DNA of 41,598 nt, taken from an uncultured Acetobacteraceae bacterium. GTDB lineage: Bacteria > Pseudomonadota > Alphaproteobacteria > Acetobacterales > Acetobacteraceae. Position 1 is the first letter of the stretch. Each line of letters starts with the position of its first letter. A model generated the notes under the pieces. It had not been told where the DNA came from. It saw only the letters and a list, made by a program, of their open reading frames with translations, and did no database searches. The DNA lies in assembly GCA_903918315.1 (NCBI GenBank), contig CAIXEA010000150.1:1-41598 (forward strand), given 5' to 3'. A program made the position numbers and the translations under genes. This document shows positions 8,961 through 17,034 of this stretch, one piece after another.

Positions 8961-8989
8961 ACTGTGGTTCCGCGACTCCGGAGTTTCCG

Positions 8990-10366
8990 ATGAACGACAC
9001 CCTCACGAATTCCGGCGTTCTGGCCGCCTATCGGGCCCGTACGCCCGGTTCGGCGGCCCTGGCGCAGGAGGCCGCATCGCTATTTCCCAGCGGCATTACG
9101 CATGATTCCCGGCATCTGGAGCCGTACGGAGTCTATGTCTCGCGCGCCCTGGGCCCGCACAAGTGGGACGTGGACGGCAACCGCTATACCGATTTCTATG
9201 GTGGCCACGGTGCGTTGCTGCTCGGCCACAACCATCCGGCCGTGGCGGACGCCGTGGCCGCGGCTCTGGCGGATGGTACGCATTTCGGGGCGTCACACCC
9301 CCGCGAACTGGCCTGGGCGCGCGCGGTGCAGCGGCTGGTACCATCGGCGGAGCGTGTTCGCTTCACGTCATCCGGTACCGAAGCCACATTGATGGCCGTC
9401 CGATTGGCCCGGGCCTTCACGGGCCGTCAGACCCTGTTGCGGTTCCAGGGGCATTTCCACGGCTGGCATGATCATATGGCTGCCGGATATACCAGCCATT
9501 ATGATGGGTCCCCGACGCCCGGTGTGCTGCCGGGGGTGGCTGAAAAATCGATACTGGTACCGCCAAACGACCTCACGGCCCTGCGCGCGGCGTTGGAAAC
9601 CAATGAGGTTGCGGCCGCCATTCTTGAACCCACCGGGTCCTCCTTCGGTCAGGTGCCGATCGATGCTGCCTTTGTGCGGGAACTGCGGCGTCTGACGGAG
9701 GCGCATGGCACGCTGCTGATCATGGATGAGGTCGTGAGCGGCTTCCGAGCCACCAAGGGCGGGGCACAGGCCGCTTATGACGTGCGGCCGGACCTGTCGA
9801 GCTTCGCCAAAATCCTTGCCGGCGGTTTGCCGGGCGCAGCGGTGGCGGGGCGCAAGGACATTCTGGATCAGCTCGATTTCGCGATGTCCGCGCAGGCAGG
9901 GCGGGAAAAGATACAGCACCAGGGCACGTTCAACGCCAATCCCATCTCCGCGGCGGCGGGAACCGCGGCCTTGACGGTGATCGCGGACAGTGATGCCGCG
10001 GACCGGGCCAGCGCGACGGCACAAGCCTTGCGCAAGGCGGTGAACGCCGTCTTTGCCGCGGAGCAGGTCGGCTGGGGCATGTACGGTACCTTCTCCGGTT
10101 TCCATACCTTTCTCGGGGCTCCGGGCGTTGATCTGGCGCCGGGCGCCTTTGTGGCAGAAGGGCGGCCGATGGCGGTTCTCAAGTCCCAACCGGCGGCGCT
10201 GTCGCACAAGCTTCGCCTGGCCCTCCTGGTCAATGGCGTTGACGTGAACGGACGGATCGGTGGTTTTGTATCAGCCACCCATACCGCTGATGACGTGGCC
10301 AATACCGCGGCGGCATTCCAGGCGGCCATTCGCATGTTGCGGACGGAAGGGGAGTTGCCCGAATAA
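8990..10366 (+). CDS. Class III PLP aminotransferase, glutamate-1-semialdehyde mutase-like
   Basis: This encodes a 458-residue cytoplasmic PLP enzyme of fold type I. Visible family marks are DVDGNRYTDFYGGHGALLLG near the N-terminus, VRFTSSGTEATLMAVRLARA (phosphate cup), GHFHGWHD, LIMDEVVSGFR (the Asp that contacts the pyridine nitrogen) and FAKILAGGLPGAAVAG, where Lys274 should form the Schiff base. QHQGTFNANPISAAAG closes the active site. These fit the HemL-like branch. It is unlikely to serve tetrapyrrole synthesis, because alphaproteobacteria normally make 5-aminolevulinate by the HemA (C4) route; a role with another amino acid or amine is inferred. ATG 8990 follows the MFS stop by 29 bases. 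The stop is followed at once by a broken DUF3574 gene. Confidence 0.88.
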   Translation: MNDTLTNSGVLAAYRARTPGSAALAQEAASLFPSGITHDSRHLEPYGVYVSRALGPHKWDVDGNRYTDFYGGHGALLLGHNHPAVADAVAAALADGTHFGASHPRELAWARAVQRLVPSAERVRFTSSGTEATLMAVRLARAFTGRQTLLRFQGHFHGWHDHMAAGYTSHYDGSPTPGVLPGVAEKSILVPPNDLTALRAALETNEVAAAILEPTGSSFGQVPIDAAFVRELRRLTEAHGTLLIMDEVVSGFRATKGGAQAAYDVRPDLSSFAKILAGGLPGAAVAGRKDILDQLDFAMSAQAGREKIQHQGTFNANPISAAAGTAALTVIADSDAADRASATAQALRKAVNAVFAAEQVGWGMYGTFSGFHTFLGAPGVDLAPGAFVAEGRPMAVLKSQPAALSHKLRLALLVNGVDVNGRIGGFVSATHTADDVANTAAAFQAAIRMLRTEGELPE

Positions 10367-10559
10367 AGGAAGACGAGTCCGCCCGATGTGACTGACGCGC
10401 AATGGGCTGCGTTTCGCGATCGGGAGATCACCGGCAACCTGCCAGCGGGCTACACCATCATTGATGCCGAAGGCGCGAGGCGCGGACCCGGCAGCGATCG
10501 CACTGTCCTTGAACGTAGCAAGGTTCTGCAGGTTGCACTCGCCGATCGGCCGCCCTTCG
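10367..10559 (+). pseudogene. Remnant of a DUF3574 gene
   Basis: Directly after the aminotransferase stop, and in the same frame, about 60 codons read SPPDVTDAQWAAFRDREITG, then LPAGYTIIDAEGARRGPGSD and TVLERSKVLQVAL. This resembles the middle of DUF3574 proteins, which have a pattern like TDAxWxxF...PxGxTxxDAxGxWxxxxG...ExSKVL. The N-terminal part with its start and signal peptide and the C-terminal part are gone: the frame has a stop just upstream and continues downstream only as antisense to the cupin gene. No ribosome site precedes the GTG at 10388. I read it as a decayed gene left beside 10563. The family assignment is from memory of its pattern and is moderately sure. Confidence 0.5.
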
Positions 10560-10562
10560 ATG

Positions 10563-11330
10563 TCAGTCGCGGGCCCGAAGCGGGAATTGCATGCAGATCA
10601 GATCCGCGCCTCCAGGGCCGGCGGTCATGGTGGAAACCGCCTCGTCCGGTCCGACAAACACGCAGGATTGCGGCGGCAGCAATTCGCCGCCGGGAACAGC
10701 GGCACTTCCGGCGGAAACCAGCCAGAACTGACCGCCGCCGGTTGCTGGGGCCGGGCCGGTCACGGTGCCGCCCGCGGGCACAGTGTAGCGCCAGGTTCCG
10801 AGACCGTCCTCCGTCTCCGGGATCACCGCCTCGGTCTGGATTTCTTTCAAGGCGGCGAGATCCGCGACGGACAGCGCGGGCAACGGGCCGCAGGTTGCTT
10901 CGCGATGGGCGATCTTGGCCCGTGCCTCCCGCAGGATCTGGCGATTCGCCGGCATGTACCGTGCACCCGGATCCCAGGTGTTGCGCAAGGTGAACCAGGA
11001 CACGCCTCGGTCATTGGCGATGATGGGGCCATAGGCGGAGTACGCATCCGTGTAGTGCACCGCGACGGTGCCGATGGCGTGCTTGCCGAGGCTGCCGCCG
11101 CCCTGCACGACGACCTGATATTGATCCGCGGAATGGAAATGCGGATGCACGACCGCACCGGCGTCCTTTTCGACCAGGAAGGCCATGGGGTAGACGGTGT
11201 TATCCGGCGGTGGGGCCTCGCCTTCCTGCAGGATATTGCGGTTCTTGCCGATAAACGGCGTATTCCAGCCATTGGCCGTGCGACGGCGGCGGGTGGCGAG
11301 TTGGACGGAGGCGTCCGCGGTCTCGAGCAT
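10563..11330 (-). CDS. Cupin-domain protein of unknown substrate
   Basis: The 255-residue protein has a cupin core in its first half: FLVEKDAGAVVHPHFHSADQ followed by YQVVVQGGGSLG gives the HxHx(n)Q/E metal-binding pattern of cupin motif 1. A second possible barrel near the C-terminus reads TWRYTVPAGGTV, FWLVSAGSAAVPGG and SCVFVGPDEAV, lacks the histidines and is probably structural. No signal peptide is seen, so it should be cytoplasmic. Similar two-barrel cupins of proteobacteria have no firm function. It is transcribed toward the aminotransferase, with the DUF3574 remnant between them, and divergently from the SOUL gene 122 bases away. The ATG at 11330 (MLETADASVQLATRRRR) is the natural start. 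Confidence 0.7.
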   Translation of the reverse strand: MLETADASVQLATRRRRTANGWNTPFIGKNRNILQEGEAPPPDNTVYPMAFLVEKDAGAVVHPHFHSADQYQVVVQGGGSLGKHAIGTVAVHYTDAYSAYGPIIANDRGVSWFTLRNTWDPGARYMPANRQILREARAKIAHREATCGPLPALSVADLAALKEIQTEAVIPETEDGLGTWRYTVPAGGTVTGPAPATGGGQFWLVSAGSAAVPGGELLPPQSCVFVGPDEAVSTMTAGPGGADLICMQFPLRARD

Positions 11331-11452
11331 GGATCCCTACCTTGATCTGTCAGTTCGGGCGCAGCCTATACCCATGTACCGCCTGGCGCAAAGTGCGGCT
11401 TGCCCCACCCGTCCGGCATACCCATCTCCAGAGATCAACGGAGGATCATCGT

Positions 11453-12091
11453 ATGTTTGACCAGGCCGTCTACTACGCCAAGACTTTCGTTGAGACCGTG
11501 CCAGCCATCTTCGGCCTGCGCGGCACGTTCGAGCAGCCGCCCTATACCGTGCGCGCCGCGCTGGGCGCGGGGCTCGAAATCCGGGACTACGAGCAGACCA
11601 TGGCCGCTGAGGCCAGTGTTACCGCGGCAACGCGTGAGGCTGCCTCCGAAACCGCATTTCGACTGCTGTTCGCTTATATCACCGGGGCCAATACCGGCAG
11701 CCAGATGATCGCCATGACAACCCCGGTGCAGCAGGCCCCGACCCTGATCGAGATGACGACGCCCGTCCGGGTTGATGTCACCACCGACGGTACGCAATCG
11801 CGGATCGCGATGCGGTTTTCCCTGCCGGCGAAAACCGCGGCCAACCCGCCCGCTCCGAGCGATCCCCGGGTGCGATTGGTGACGGCACCCGCGGTGACCG
11901 TGGCAGCGTTGCGGTATACCGGTAATCCAAGCGAGGCCTCGCGCGTTGCCCACCAGAAGATATTGTTGGAGCGGCTGGCGGCGTCGGATTGGCACGCGAA
12001 TGGCGATCCCTACACGCTGAACTACGATCCTCCGTTCGCGGTGCCTTTCCTGAAACGGAATGAGGTCGTGGTGCCCGTGACCCGACGCTGA
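11453..12091 (+). CDS. SOUL-family haem-binding protein
   Basis: This encodes a 212-residue protein of the SOUL/HBP haem-binding family. Family marks are YTVRAALGAGLEIRDYE near residue 35, AFRLLFAYITGANTGSQMIA around 80, the repeated MTTPV (IAMTTPVQQAP and IEMTTPVRV), and a C-terminal RYTGNPSE...LLERLAASDW...YDPPFAVPFLKRNEVVVPV; the YDPPxxPxxxRRNEV ending is diagnostic. A short hydrophobic stretch near the start is weak as a signal peptide. The ATG at 11453 has a good ribosome site, GGAGG at 11440-11444. In vertebrates the family binds haem or porphyrin; in bacteria the role is unknown. A short palindrome, CCGGGC-TT-GCCCGG at 12095-12108, follows the stop and may end transcription before the SDR gene. 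Confidence 0.88.
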   Translation: MFDQAVYYAKTFVETVPAIFGLRGTFEQPPYTVRAALGAGLEIRDYEQTMAAEASVTAATREAASETAFRLLFAYITGANTGSQMIAMTTPVQQAPTLIEMTTPVRVDVTTDGTQSRIAMRFSLPAKTAANPPAPSDPRVRLVTAPAVTVAALRYTGNPSEASRVAHQKILLERLAASDWHANGDPYTLNYDPPFAVPFLKRNEVVVPVTRR

Positions 12092-12161
12092 CACCCGGGC
12101 TTGCCCGGTCGCGCCACCGCTGCCAGTTTCCTGCGCATAAACGCATTGCAGGAGACGTCAG

Positions 12162-12935
12162 ATGGCCTACAGCCCCTTCGACCTGACCGGAAAGGTCGCC
12201 CTCATCACCGGCGGCAACAGCGGTATCGGTTTGGGCATGGCCCGCGCGATGGCCGAGGCTGGCGCGGATATCGCTATTTGGGGCACCAATGCGGCCAAAA
12301 ACGCCGCCGCCAAAGAGGCGCTCGCCCCAATCGGCCGCAAAGTGCTGACGCTGGAATGCGATGTGGGCGAAGAATCCGCCGTCGAAGCCTCCTTCGCACG
12401 CACGCTGGAGGAGTTCGGGCGGGTTGATGGCTGCTTCGCCAATGCTGGCGTTTCGGGCCGCGGCGGCAAGACCTTCCTTGAAATGAGCAGCGAGGAATGG
12501 CACCGCGTCACGCGCATCAATCTGGATGGTGCCTTCTACACCTTCCGCACCGCCGCCCGGCATATGGTTGAGCGTGGCGGAGACGGCGTCCTGGTCGGCA
12601 CAGCCTCGCTCGCCGCGGTTGAGGCTGCACCGCGCAGTGAGCATTACGCGGCCACCAAAGGGGGCATGATCTCAATGGTGCGCGCGATGTCAGCGGAATT
12701 CGCGCGCTATGGAATCCGTGCTCATTCGATCCTGCCCGGCTGGATTGAGACCAATATGACGGCCAATGCGGTCTCGACCGTCGGCTTCCAAACCAAGGTC
12801 CTCCCCCGTGTGCCGATGCGGCGGTGGGGCACGGGTGACGACTTCGGAGGTATCGCGGTCTATCTCATGAGTTCTGCGTCTAAATACCATACCGGCGATA
12901 CCTTCGTGATCGACGGTGGCTATTCGCTGTTCTAA
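12162..12935 (+). CDS. Short-chain dehydrogenase/reductase (SDR)
   Basis: This is a 257-residue classical SDR, a cytoplasmic NAD(P)-dependent oxidoreductase. The cofactor loop TGGNSGIGLGMA lies near residue 16, CFANAGVSG holds the NAG motif near 90, and the catalytic set is Ser in VGTASLAAVEAA plus YAATK near 160 (Tyr and Lys). The ending YLMSSASKYHTGDTFVIDGG is standard for FabG-like SDRs. Instead of an acidic residue after the second strand the sequence reads AIWGTNAAKN, so preference between NAD and NADP is unclear. The ATG at 12162 follows a good site (AGGAGACGTCAG). The substrate is unknown. The stop overlaps by four bases the stop of the small convergent gene at 12932. Confidence 0.9.
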   Translation: MAYSPFDLTGKVALITGGNSGIGLGMARAMAEAGADIAIWGTNAAKNAAAKEALAPIGRKVLTLECDVGEESAVEASFARTLEEFGRVDGCFANAGVSGRGGKTFLEMSSEEWHRVTRINLDGAFYTFRTAARHMVERGGDGVLVGTASLAAVEAAPRSEHYAATKGGMISMVRAMSAEFARYGIRAHSILPGWIETNMTANAVSTVGFQTKVLPRVPMRRWGTGDDFGGIAVYLMSSASKYHTGDTFVIDGGYSLF

Positions 12936-13192
12936 TCGGCTGACCGTTCGGCGAGTGACGCAAGGCGGAATGTCGCGGTGCCAAGACGCCGCAGCATGAC
13001 AGAGGCGTCGGGATGCGGCGGCAGCGCCCCGTTATGGCGGAAATTTGACCAGCGGACCCAATCCCCACGGTCCAATAGCAGCATGCGACGCTGACGGTCT
13101 GCATCGACCATCAGCGGTTGGCTGACCAGTTCGAGCGTGCGAAACTGGTTGCGCAACACCGCGGCGGTATCGATGGGCGAACAACTGGCCAT
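12932..13192 (-). CDS. Small protein of unknown function
   Basis: I do not recognise this 86-residue product. It starts MASCSPIDTAAVLRNQFRTL, continues with PLMVDADRQRRMLLLDRGDW and ends in RLASLAERSAD; it is rich in Arg and Leu and has no signal peptide or membrane helix. The start at 13192 is chosen because AGAGGGAGGCACC stands just before the ATG, a strong Shine-Dalgarno site. The frame stays open upstream to about 13387, where MVRPSLVMLACIGTGSEP resembles a short lipoprotein signal, so a longer lipoprotein form cannot be excluded. It converges on the SDR gene with a four-base overlap and starts close to the divergent permease gene at 13320. Confidence rests mainly on the ribosome site. 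Confidence 0.5.
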   Translation of the reverse strand: MASCSPIDTAAVLRNQFRTLELVSQPLMVDADRQRRMLLLDRGDWVRWSNFRHNGALPPHPDASVMLRRLGTATFRLASLAERSAD

Positions 13193-13319
13193 GGTGCCTC
13201 CCTCTGGGCTCTCCTCGGGGACCGGTTCGGACCCCGTTCCAATACAGGCCAGCATGACAAGGCTTGGCCTAACCATGCTGTGATGCAGGTCACGCCAGGA
13301 AAGGAGATTGTGGCGGTAC

Positions 13320-14222
13320 ATGATGATGAAATCGACCCAGCACCCCCTCGCCGCCGCCACGCGGGTCGATCGTGTCGCCTCAGCCATCGTCCTGATGTGC
13401 CTCTATGTTGGCCTGATCGTATGCGTTAACGCGATCGGCAAAGTTCTGACCGCATACCACGATCCATTGCAGGTGGTATTTTTCCGTCACGCGGGGGCGG
13501 GTCTGTTGATGTTTTCGGTTTTTGTATCTCGCTACGGCTGGCGCATTCTGCGCGCAGCCCGGCCCCGCACTCAGATCGCGCGGGGATTGTTCGCGATCGT
13601 GTCTTCGGTTCTGTATTTCTCGGCGCTCCGGACCACATCACTCGCAACGGCGGCCGCGATCAGTTTCACGGCGCCGCTGGTGCTGACCACATTGTCCGGT
13701 CCCCTGTTGCACGAGAAGGTGGATATCCACCGCTGGGGCGCCGTGTTGGTCGGGTTCACCGGCGCTGTGATCGTCGTCCGCCCCGGTTTCGGTGGCGCGA
13801 GTGGCTGGGGTGCCCTGATGCTGCTGGGAAGCGCCTGCTGCACCGGTTTCTACCAACTCTTGACCCGCAAGGTCGCTGGCCAGGATCGGGCGGAGACCAC
13901 GGCGATCTGGTCCGGTGTCGTCAGCGGTGGATCGATCAGTCTGTTGGTGCCGTTTGTATGGTCCACGCCGTCCCAGCCCGTGATCTGGGCATTATTCATC
14001 GCGCTCGGCTTGATCGGAGGCACCGGACACTTTCTGCTGGCGCGTGCTTTCGAACGCGGCCCGGCGTCACTTTTATCCCCCTTCAACTACCTGCAATTGG
14101 TTGGGGCGACCGGAACGGGCTTCGCCCTCTATGGCGACCTGCCCGACGCGATGACCTGGTTGGGTGCCGGGGTGATTGTCTCGGCCGGTCTGTATATCGC
14201 GTGGCGTGAACAAAGACGGTGA
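13320..14222 (+). CDS. EamA-family (DMT superfamily) permease
   Basis: The product, about 300 residues, is an inner-membrane transporter with ten predicted helices in two EamA repeats. The first repeat shows HDPLQVVFFRHAGAGLLMF and YFSALRTTSLATAAAISFTA then PLVLTTLSGPLLHEKV, the usual helix-loop pattern with the conserved acidic residue after helix 4; RWGAVLVGFTGAVIVVRPG ends it. The second has LLGSACCTGFYQLLTRK and FNYLQLVGATGTGFALYGDL. Substrates of this group are amino acids, nucleotides or other metabolites and cannot be read from sequence. The start is uncertain: AAGGAG at 13301 is 13 bases from the ATG at 13320, a TTG at 13308 is also in frame, and ATG codons follow in tandem (MMMK). 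Confidence 0.85.
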   Translation: MMMKSTQHPLAAATRVDRVASAIVLMCLYVGLIVCVNAIGKVLTAYHDPLQVVFFRHAGAGLLMFSVFVSRYGWRILRAARPRTQIARGLFAIVSSVLYFSALRTTSLATAAAISFTAPLVLTTLSGPLLHEKVDIHRWGAVLVGFTGAVIVVRPGFGGASGWGALMLLGSACCTGFYQLLTRKVAGQDRAETTAIWSGVVSGGSISLLVPFVWSTPSQPVIWALFIALGLIGGTGHFLLARAFERGPASLLSPFNYLQLVGATGTGFALYGDLPDAMTWLGAGVIVSAGLYIAWREQRR

Positions 14223-14362
14223 TGGGCGGCGGGTGCGGCGAGCAGGTTAAAAATTAGCCTATTGCATTAATAATACGCATATCAGCCGGCCGTCGCGCCT
14301 CGAAATCAGCGCTTCCGCTTGGTATTTGCCGCGTGCGTGGTCGATCTCGGCGAGATGCCTTG

Positions 14363-14378
14363 TTGGTACGCTGTTTGC
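14363..14378 (+). promoter_or_regulatory. Sigma-54 (RpoN) promoter for nirB
   Basis: The sequence TTGGTACGCTGTTTGC fits the sigma-54 consensus YTGGCACGrNNNTTGCW with one C-to-T change in the -24 half and a C at the r position. The GG and GC doublets are exactly ten bases apart, the spacing RpoN requires. It lies about 110-140 bases upstream of nirB, and nitrite-assimilation genes are often under NtrC and RpoN. Transcription would start near 14389. I saw only a weak NtrC-like half palindrome near 14262-14278. Confidence 0.6.
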
Positions 14379-14420
14379 GTGGCTGAAGCGGTCACCTCGC
14401 GCGTTGCCGCAGGTTTCCAG

Positions 14421-14460
14421 GCCTTGGCAATGGCGCCAGGGCAGTGAGCCATCGGCTTAC
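14421..14460 (+). promoter_or_regulatory. Tandem RNA hairpins in the nirB leader
   Basis: Two stems follow each other with one base between. The first is GCCTTGGC (14421-14428), loop AATGGC, GCCAGGGC (14435-14442): eight pairs with one G-U. The second is GTGAGCC, loop ATC, GGCTTAC (14444-14460): seven pairs with one G-U. The second could instead pair GTGAG with CTCAC at 14462-14466, so two folds compete. The first has a six-base loop with A at position 1 and G at position 4, as in hairpins bound by ANTAR antiterminators such as NasR. No U-tract follows, so a terminator is not proven. Confidence 0.35.
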
Positions 14461-14519
14461 TCTCACGGCGATCCCCCCGCGCATCAATGACGATGCGCTG
14501 TCACGATCACGGTGCAATT

Positions 14520-16970
14520 ATGTTGTCTCCCACCATCCGCGAACGCCTCGTTGTCATCGGCAACGGCATGGCCGGCATGCGAACCGTCGAAGAACTGCTG
14601 AAGCTGGACCCCGCGCGGTACGACATCATTGTCTTTGGCGCGGAACCGCACGTGAACTACGACCGCATCATGCTGTCCTCGGTTCTCGCGGGGGAGAAGC
14701 AGGTCGATGACATCGTCATCAATCCCCGCGCCTGGTACGACGACAATGACATCGAGCTGCATGCCGGTGATCCCGTGGTCGCGATCGACCCGGTTGCCCA
14801 TACCGTCACCGCGCAATCAGGCCTGACCGTTCCCTATGATCGGCTGCTGCTGACCACCGGCTCCAAGCCAATCGTGCCGCCGATTCCAGGGTTGAATTTG
14901 CCGGGCGTGTGTGCGTTCCGCGACCTGGCTGACGTCGATACCATGATCGACGCCGCTGCCAACCATAAGCGCGCGGTCGTGATTGGCGGTGGCTTGCTTG
15001 GACTGGAAGCGGCCTGGGGCCTCAAGCGCCGTGGGATGGAGGTCGCGGTCGTGCATCTGATGCCGACGCTGATGGAGCGTCAGTTGGATGAGACCGCGGG
15101 CAAACTGCTGCAGCGCGATCTGACCGAGCGAGGGATCGCTTTTTTTACCAACGGCCAAACCGAGGAAGTCACCGGTACGGACCGCGTTTCCAGCGTCAGA
15201 CTGGCGGATGGCCGGGAGGCTCCGGCCGATTTGGTCGTGGTTGCCATTGGCATCCGGCCGGAAACCACGCTCGCCCGCGCGGCCGGGCTGGAGGTCAATC
15301 GCGGTGTCGTCGTCGGCGATAATATGGCGACCTCCGATCCAGACATCTTCGCTGTCGGGGAATGTGCCGAGCATCGCGGGGCCGTGGTCGGGCTGGTGGC
15401 GCCGATATGGGATATGGCGAAGGTGTGCGCGCACCATTTGGCGGGAGGGGCGGAGATGATCTATGCCGCCCAGGCCACCGCGACGCGGCTGAAGATCACC
15501 GGCATCGACGTTTACTCTGCCGGGCAATTGGCCGCCGGGGAGGATGAGGACGAAGTCATCCTGCGGGACGCACGCCGTGGTGCTTATCGCAAACTGGTCA
15601 TGCGTGATGGCAAGGTCGTCGGCACCGTGCTGTATGGCGATGTCACGGATGGCGCCTGGTATTTCGATCTGATCCGCCGCAAGACCGATGTGTCGGATGT
15701 GGCCGACCGGATGATCCTGGGGCAGGCGGCGACGCAGGCGGGCGGCGGGACGGGGGCGGTCGATGTGGCCGCCATGCCGGACGACATGCAGATTTGCGGC
15801 TGCAACGGTGTCTGCAAGGGGACCATCGTCGATACGATCAGGTCCAAGGGGCTTGCGACCTATGACGCGGTCAAGGCGCATACCAAAGCCTCCGCCTCCT
15901 GCGGCACCTGCGCGCCCTTGGTGCGGCAGATTTTGGCTCAGACATTGGGGATCGAAGTCTCCGGTCCCGCGATCCCGACGGTTTGCAAATGCACCGACCA
16001 TACGCACGAAGACGTGCGGGCGCAGATCGTCAAACAAAAGCTGAAGACGCAGGAGGCCGTGCGGGTGGCGATGGCGTGGAAGACGCCGGATGGATGTGCC
16101 TCCTGCCGCCCGGCGCTGAACTACTATCTGCTGTGTGCCTGGCCCGGTGAGTACAAGGATGACAGCCGCTCGCGCTTCGTGAATGAGCGGATGCACGCCA
16201 ACATCCAGAAAGACGGCACGTATTCGGTGATTCCGCGTCTGTGGGGCGGCACCGCGACTCCCGCCGAACTGGCGGCGATCGCTAGTGTCGCGCAGAAATA
16301 CGACATGGCGGAGATCAAGATCACCGGCGGGCAGCGGTTGGGCCTGTATGGCATCCGCAAGCAGGACCTTCCGGCGGTCTGGGCTGAGTTGAACGCGGCC
16401 GGGCTGGTCTCGGGCCATGCTTACGCCAAAGGTCTGCGCACGGTGAAGACCTGCGTCGGGCTGGAATGGTGCCGCTTCGGCACACAGGATTCCACGACTT
16501 TGGGCAAGAAGCTGGAGCGCCTCACCTGGGGTAATTGGACACCGCATAAATTCAAGATGGGTGTATCCGGTTGCCCGCGGAACTGCGCGGAGGCCTCGAT
16601 CAAGGATTTCGGCGTGGTGTGTGTGGACTCCGGTTTCGAGTTGCTGATTGGCGGTAACGGCGGGATCGAACTCCGTGGCACCGACAAGCTCTGCCATGTC
16701 GCGACGGAGGCGGAGGTGTTGGAATACTGCGCCGCCTTCATGCAGTTGTATCGGGAGGAAGCCCGGTATCTCGATCGCACCGCGCCTTGGATTGAGCGGG
16801 TCGGGATTGCTTATGTGCGCACCCGCATCGTTGACGACCCAGAAGGGCGGCGGGCGTTATATGAAAAATTCGTGCATGCCCAGAGTTTCCTGCAGGACGA
16901 TCCGTGGGCAGAACGGGCGAGCCGGGGCGTGGAAGCGCATGAATTCCAGACGCTCGCGGTGCTGGTTTGA
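14520..16970 (+). CDS. nirB: Assimilatory nitrite reductase (NAD(P)H) large subunit NirB
   Basis: This cytoplasmic enzyme of 816 residues reduces nitrite to ammonium with NAD(P)H. The N-terminal half is an FAD/NAD(P)H module: LVVIGNGMAGMRTVEELL at the start, AVVIGGGLLGLEAAWGLKRR near 160 and DIFAVGECAEHRG near 280. Next are BFD-like [2Fe-2S] segments (CGCNGVCKG and SCGTCAPLV near 423-465, CKCTD, DGCASCRPALNYY). The C-terminal half is the sirohaem/[4Fe-4S] reductase, with TCVGLEWCRFG near 645 and GVSGCPRNCAEA near 685 giving the C-x5-C...C-x3-C ligands. All expected cysteines are present. I prefer the ATG at 14520, which places the FAD motif at residue 10; an ATG at 14487 is also in frame and neither has a clear ribosome site. 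No nirD, nitrate reductase or nitrite transporter follows. Confidence 0.95.
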   Translation: MLSPTIRERLVVIGNGMAGMRTVEELLKLDPARYDIIVFGAEPHVNYDRIMLSSVLAGEKQVDDIVINPRAWYDDNDIELHAGDPVVAIDPVAHTVTAQSGLTVPYDRLLLTTGSKPIVPPIPGLNLPGVCAFRDLADVDTMIDAAANHKRAVVIGGGLLGLEAAWGLKRRGMEVAVVHLMPTLMERQLDETAGKLLQRDLTERGIAFFTNGQTEEVTGTDRVSSVRLADGREAPADLVVVAIGIRPETTLARAAGLEVNRGVVVGDNMATSDPDIFAVGECAEHRGAVVGLVAPIWDMAKVCAHHLAGGAEMIYAAQATATRLKITGIDVYSAGQLAAGEDEDEVILRDARRGAYRKLVMRDGKVVGTVLYGDVTDGAWYFDLIRRKTDVSDVADRMILGQAATQAGGGTGAVDVAAMPDDMQICGCNGVCKGTIVDTIRSKGLATYDAVKAHTKASASCGTCAPLVRQILAQTLGIEVSGPAIPTVCKCTDHTHEDVRAQIVKQKLKTQEAVRVAMAWKTPDGCASCRPALNYYLLCAWPGEYKDDSRSRFVNERMHANIQKDGTYSVIPRLWGGTATPAELAAIASVAQKYDMAEIKITGGQRLGLYGIRKQDLPAVWAELNAAGLVSGHAYAKGLRTVKTCVGLEWCRFGTQDSTTLGKKLERLTWGNWTPHKFKMGVSGCPRNCAEASIKDFGVVCVDSGFELLIGGNGGIELRGTDKLCHVATEAEVLEYCAAFMQLYREEARYLDRTAPWIERVGIAYVRTRIVDDPEGRRALYEKFVHAQSFLQDDPWAERASRGVEAHEFQTLAVLV

Positions 16971-17012
16971 ACATGGATAAATTGTCACGCCTTTGCGCGT
17001 AACACCGTGCCG

Positions 17013-17034
17013 CCTGCCGGGTCTGACCGGCAGG
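17013..17034 (+). terminator. GC-rich hairpin after nirB
   Basis: CCTGCCGG at 17013-17020, loop GTCTGA, CCGGCAGG at 17027-17034 form a perfect eight-pair stem 43 bases after the nirB stop, with further GTG/CAC pairing outside a bulge. No run of T follows, so it may be a weak or Rho-assisted terminator or an mRNA-stabilising structure. Confidence 0.45.

Noticed and set aside
7175-8989. Apparent long N-terminal extension of the aminotransferase frame
   Set aside because: The part before 8990 overlaps the MFS and thioesterase genes in another frame and has no domain; the family start fits the ATG at 8990.
8990-10366. Annotation of the aminotransferase as hemL
   Set aside because: The enzyme is HemL-like, but alphaproteobacteria usually make 5-aminolevulinate by HemA (C4 route), and no HemA-type glutamyl-tRNA reductase is nearby.
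14255-14285. NtrC-like palindrome upstream of the nirB sigma-54 promoter
   Set aside because: TGCATTAATAATACGCA keeps only parts of the half sites of TGCACC-N5-GGTGCA; it is too weak to list as a site, though the AT-rich setting and distance are suitable.
14379-14395. First hairpin of an ANTAR pair (GTGGCT-GAAGC-GGTCAC)
   Set aside because: The loop has five bases and the stem begins before the predicted transcription start, so it would not be wholly in the RNA.
14817-16697. 626-codon minus-strand frame opposite nirB
   Set aside because: nirB has every expected motif on the other strand; this frame has no recognisable domain and no ribosome site.
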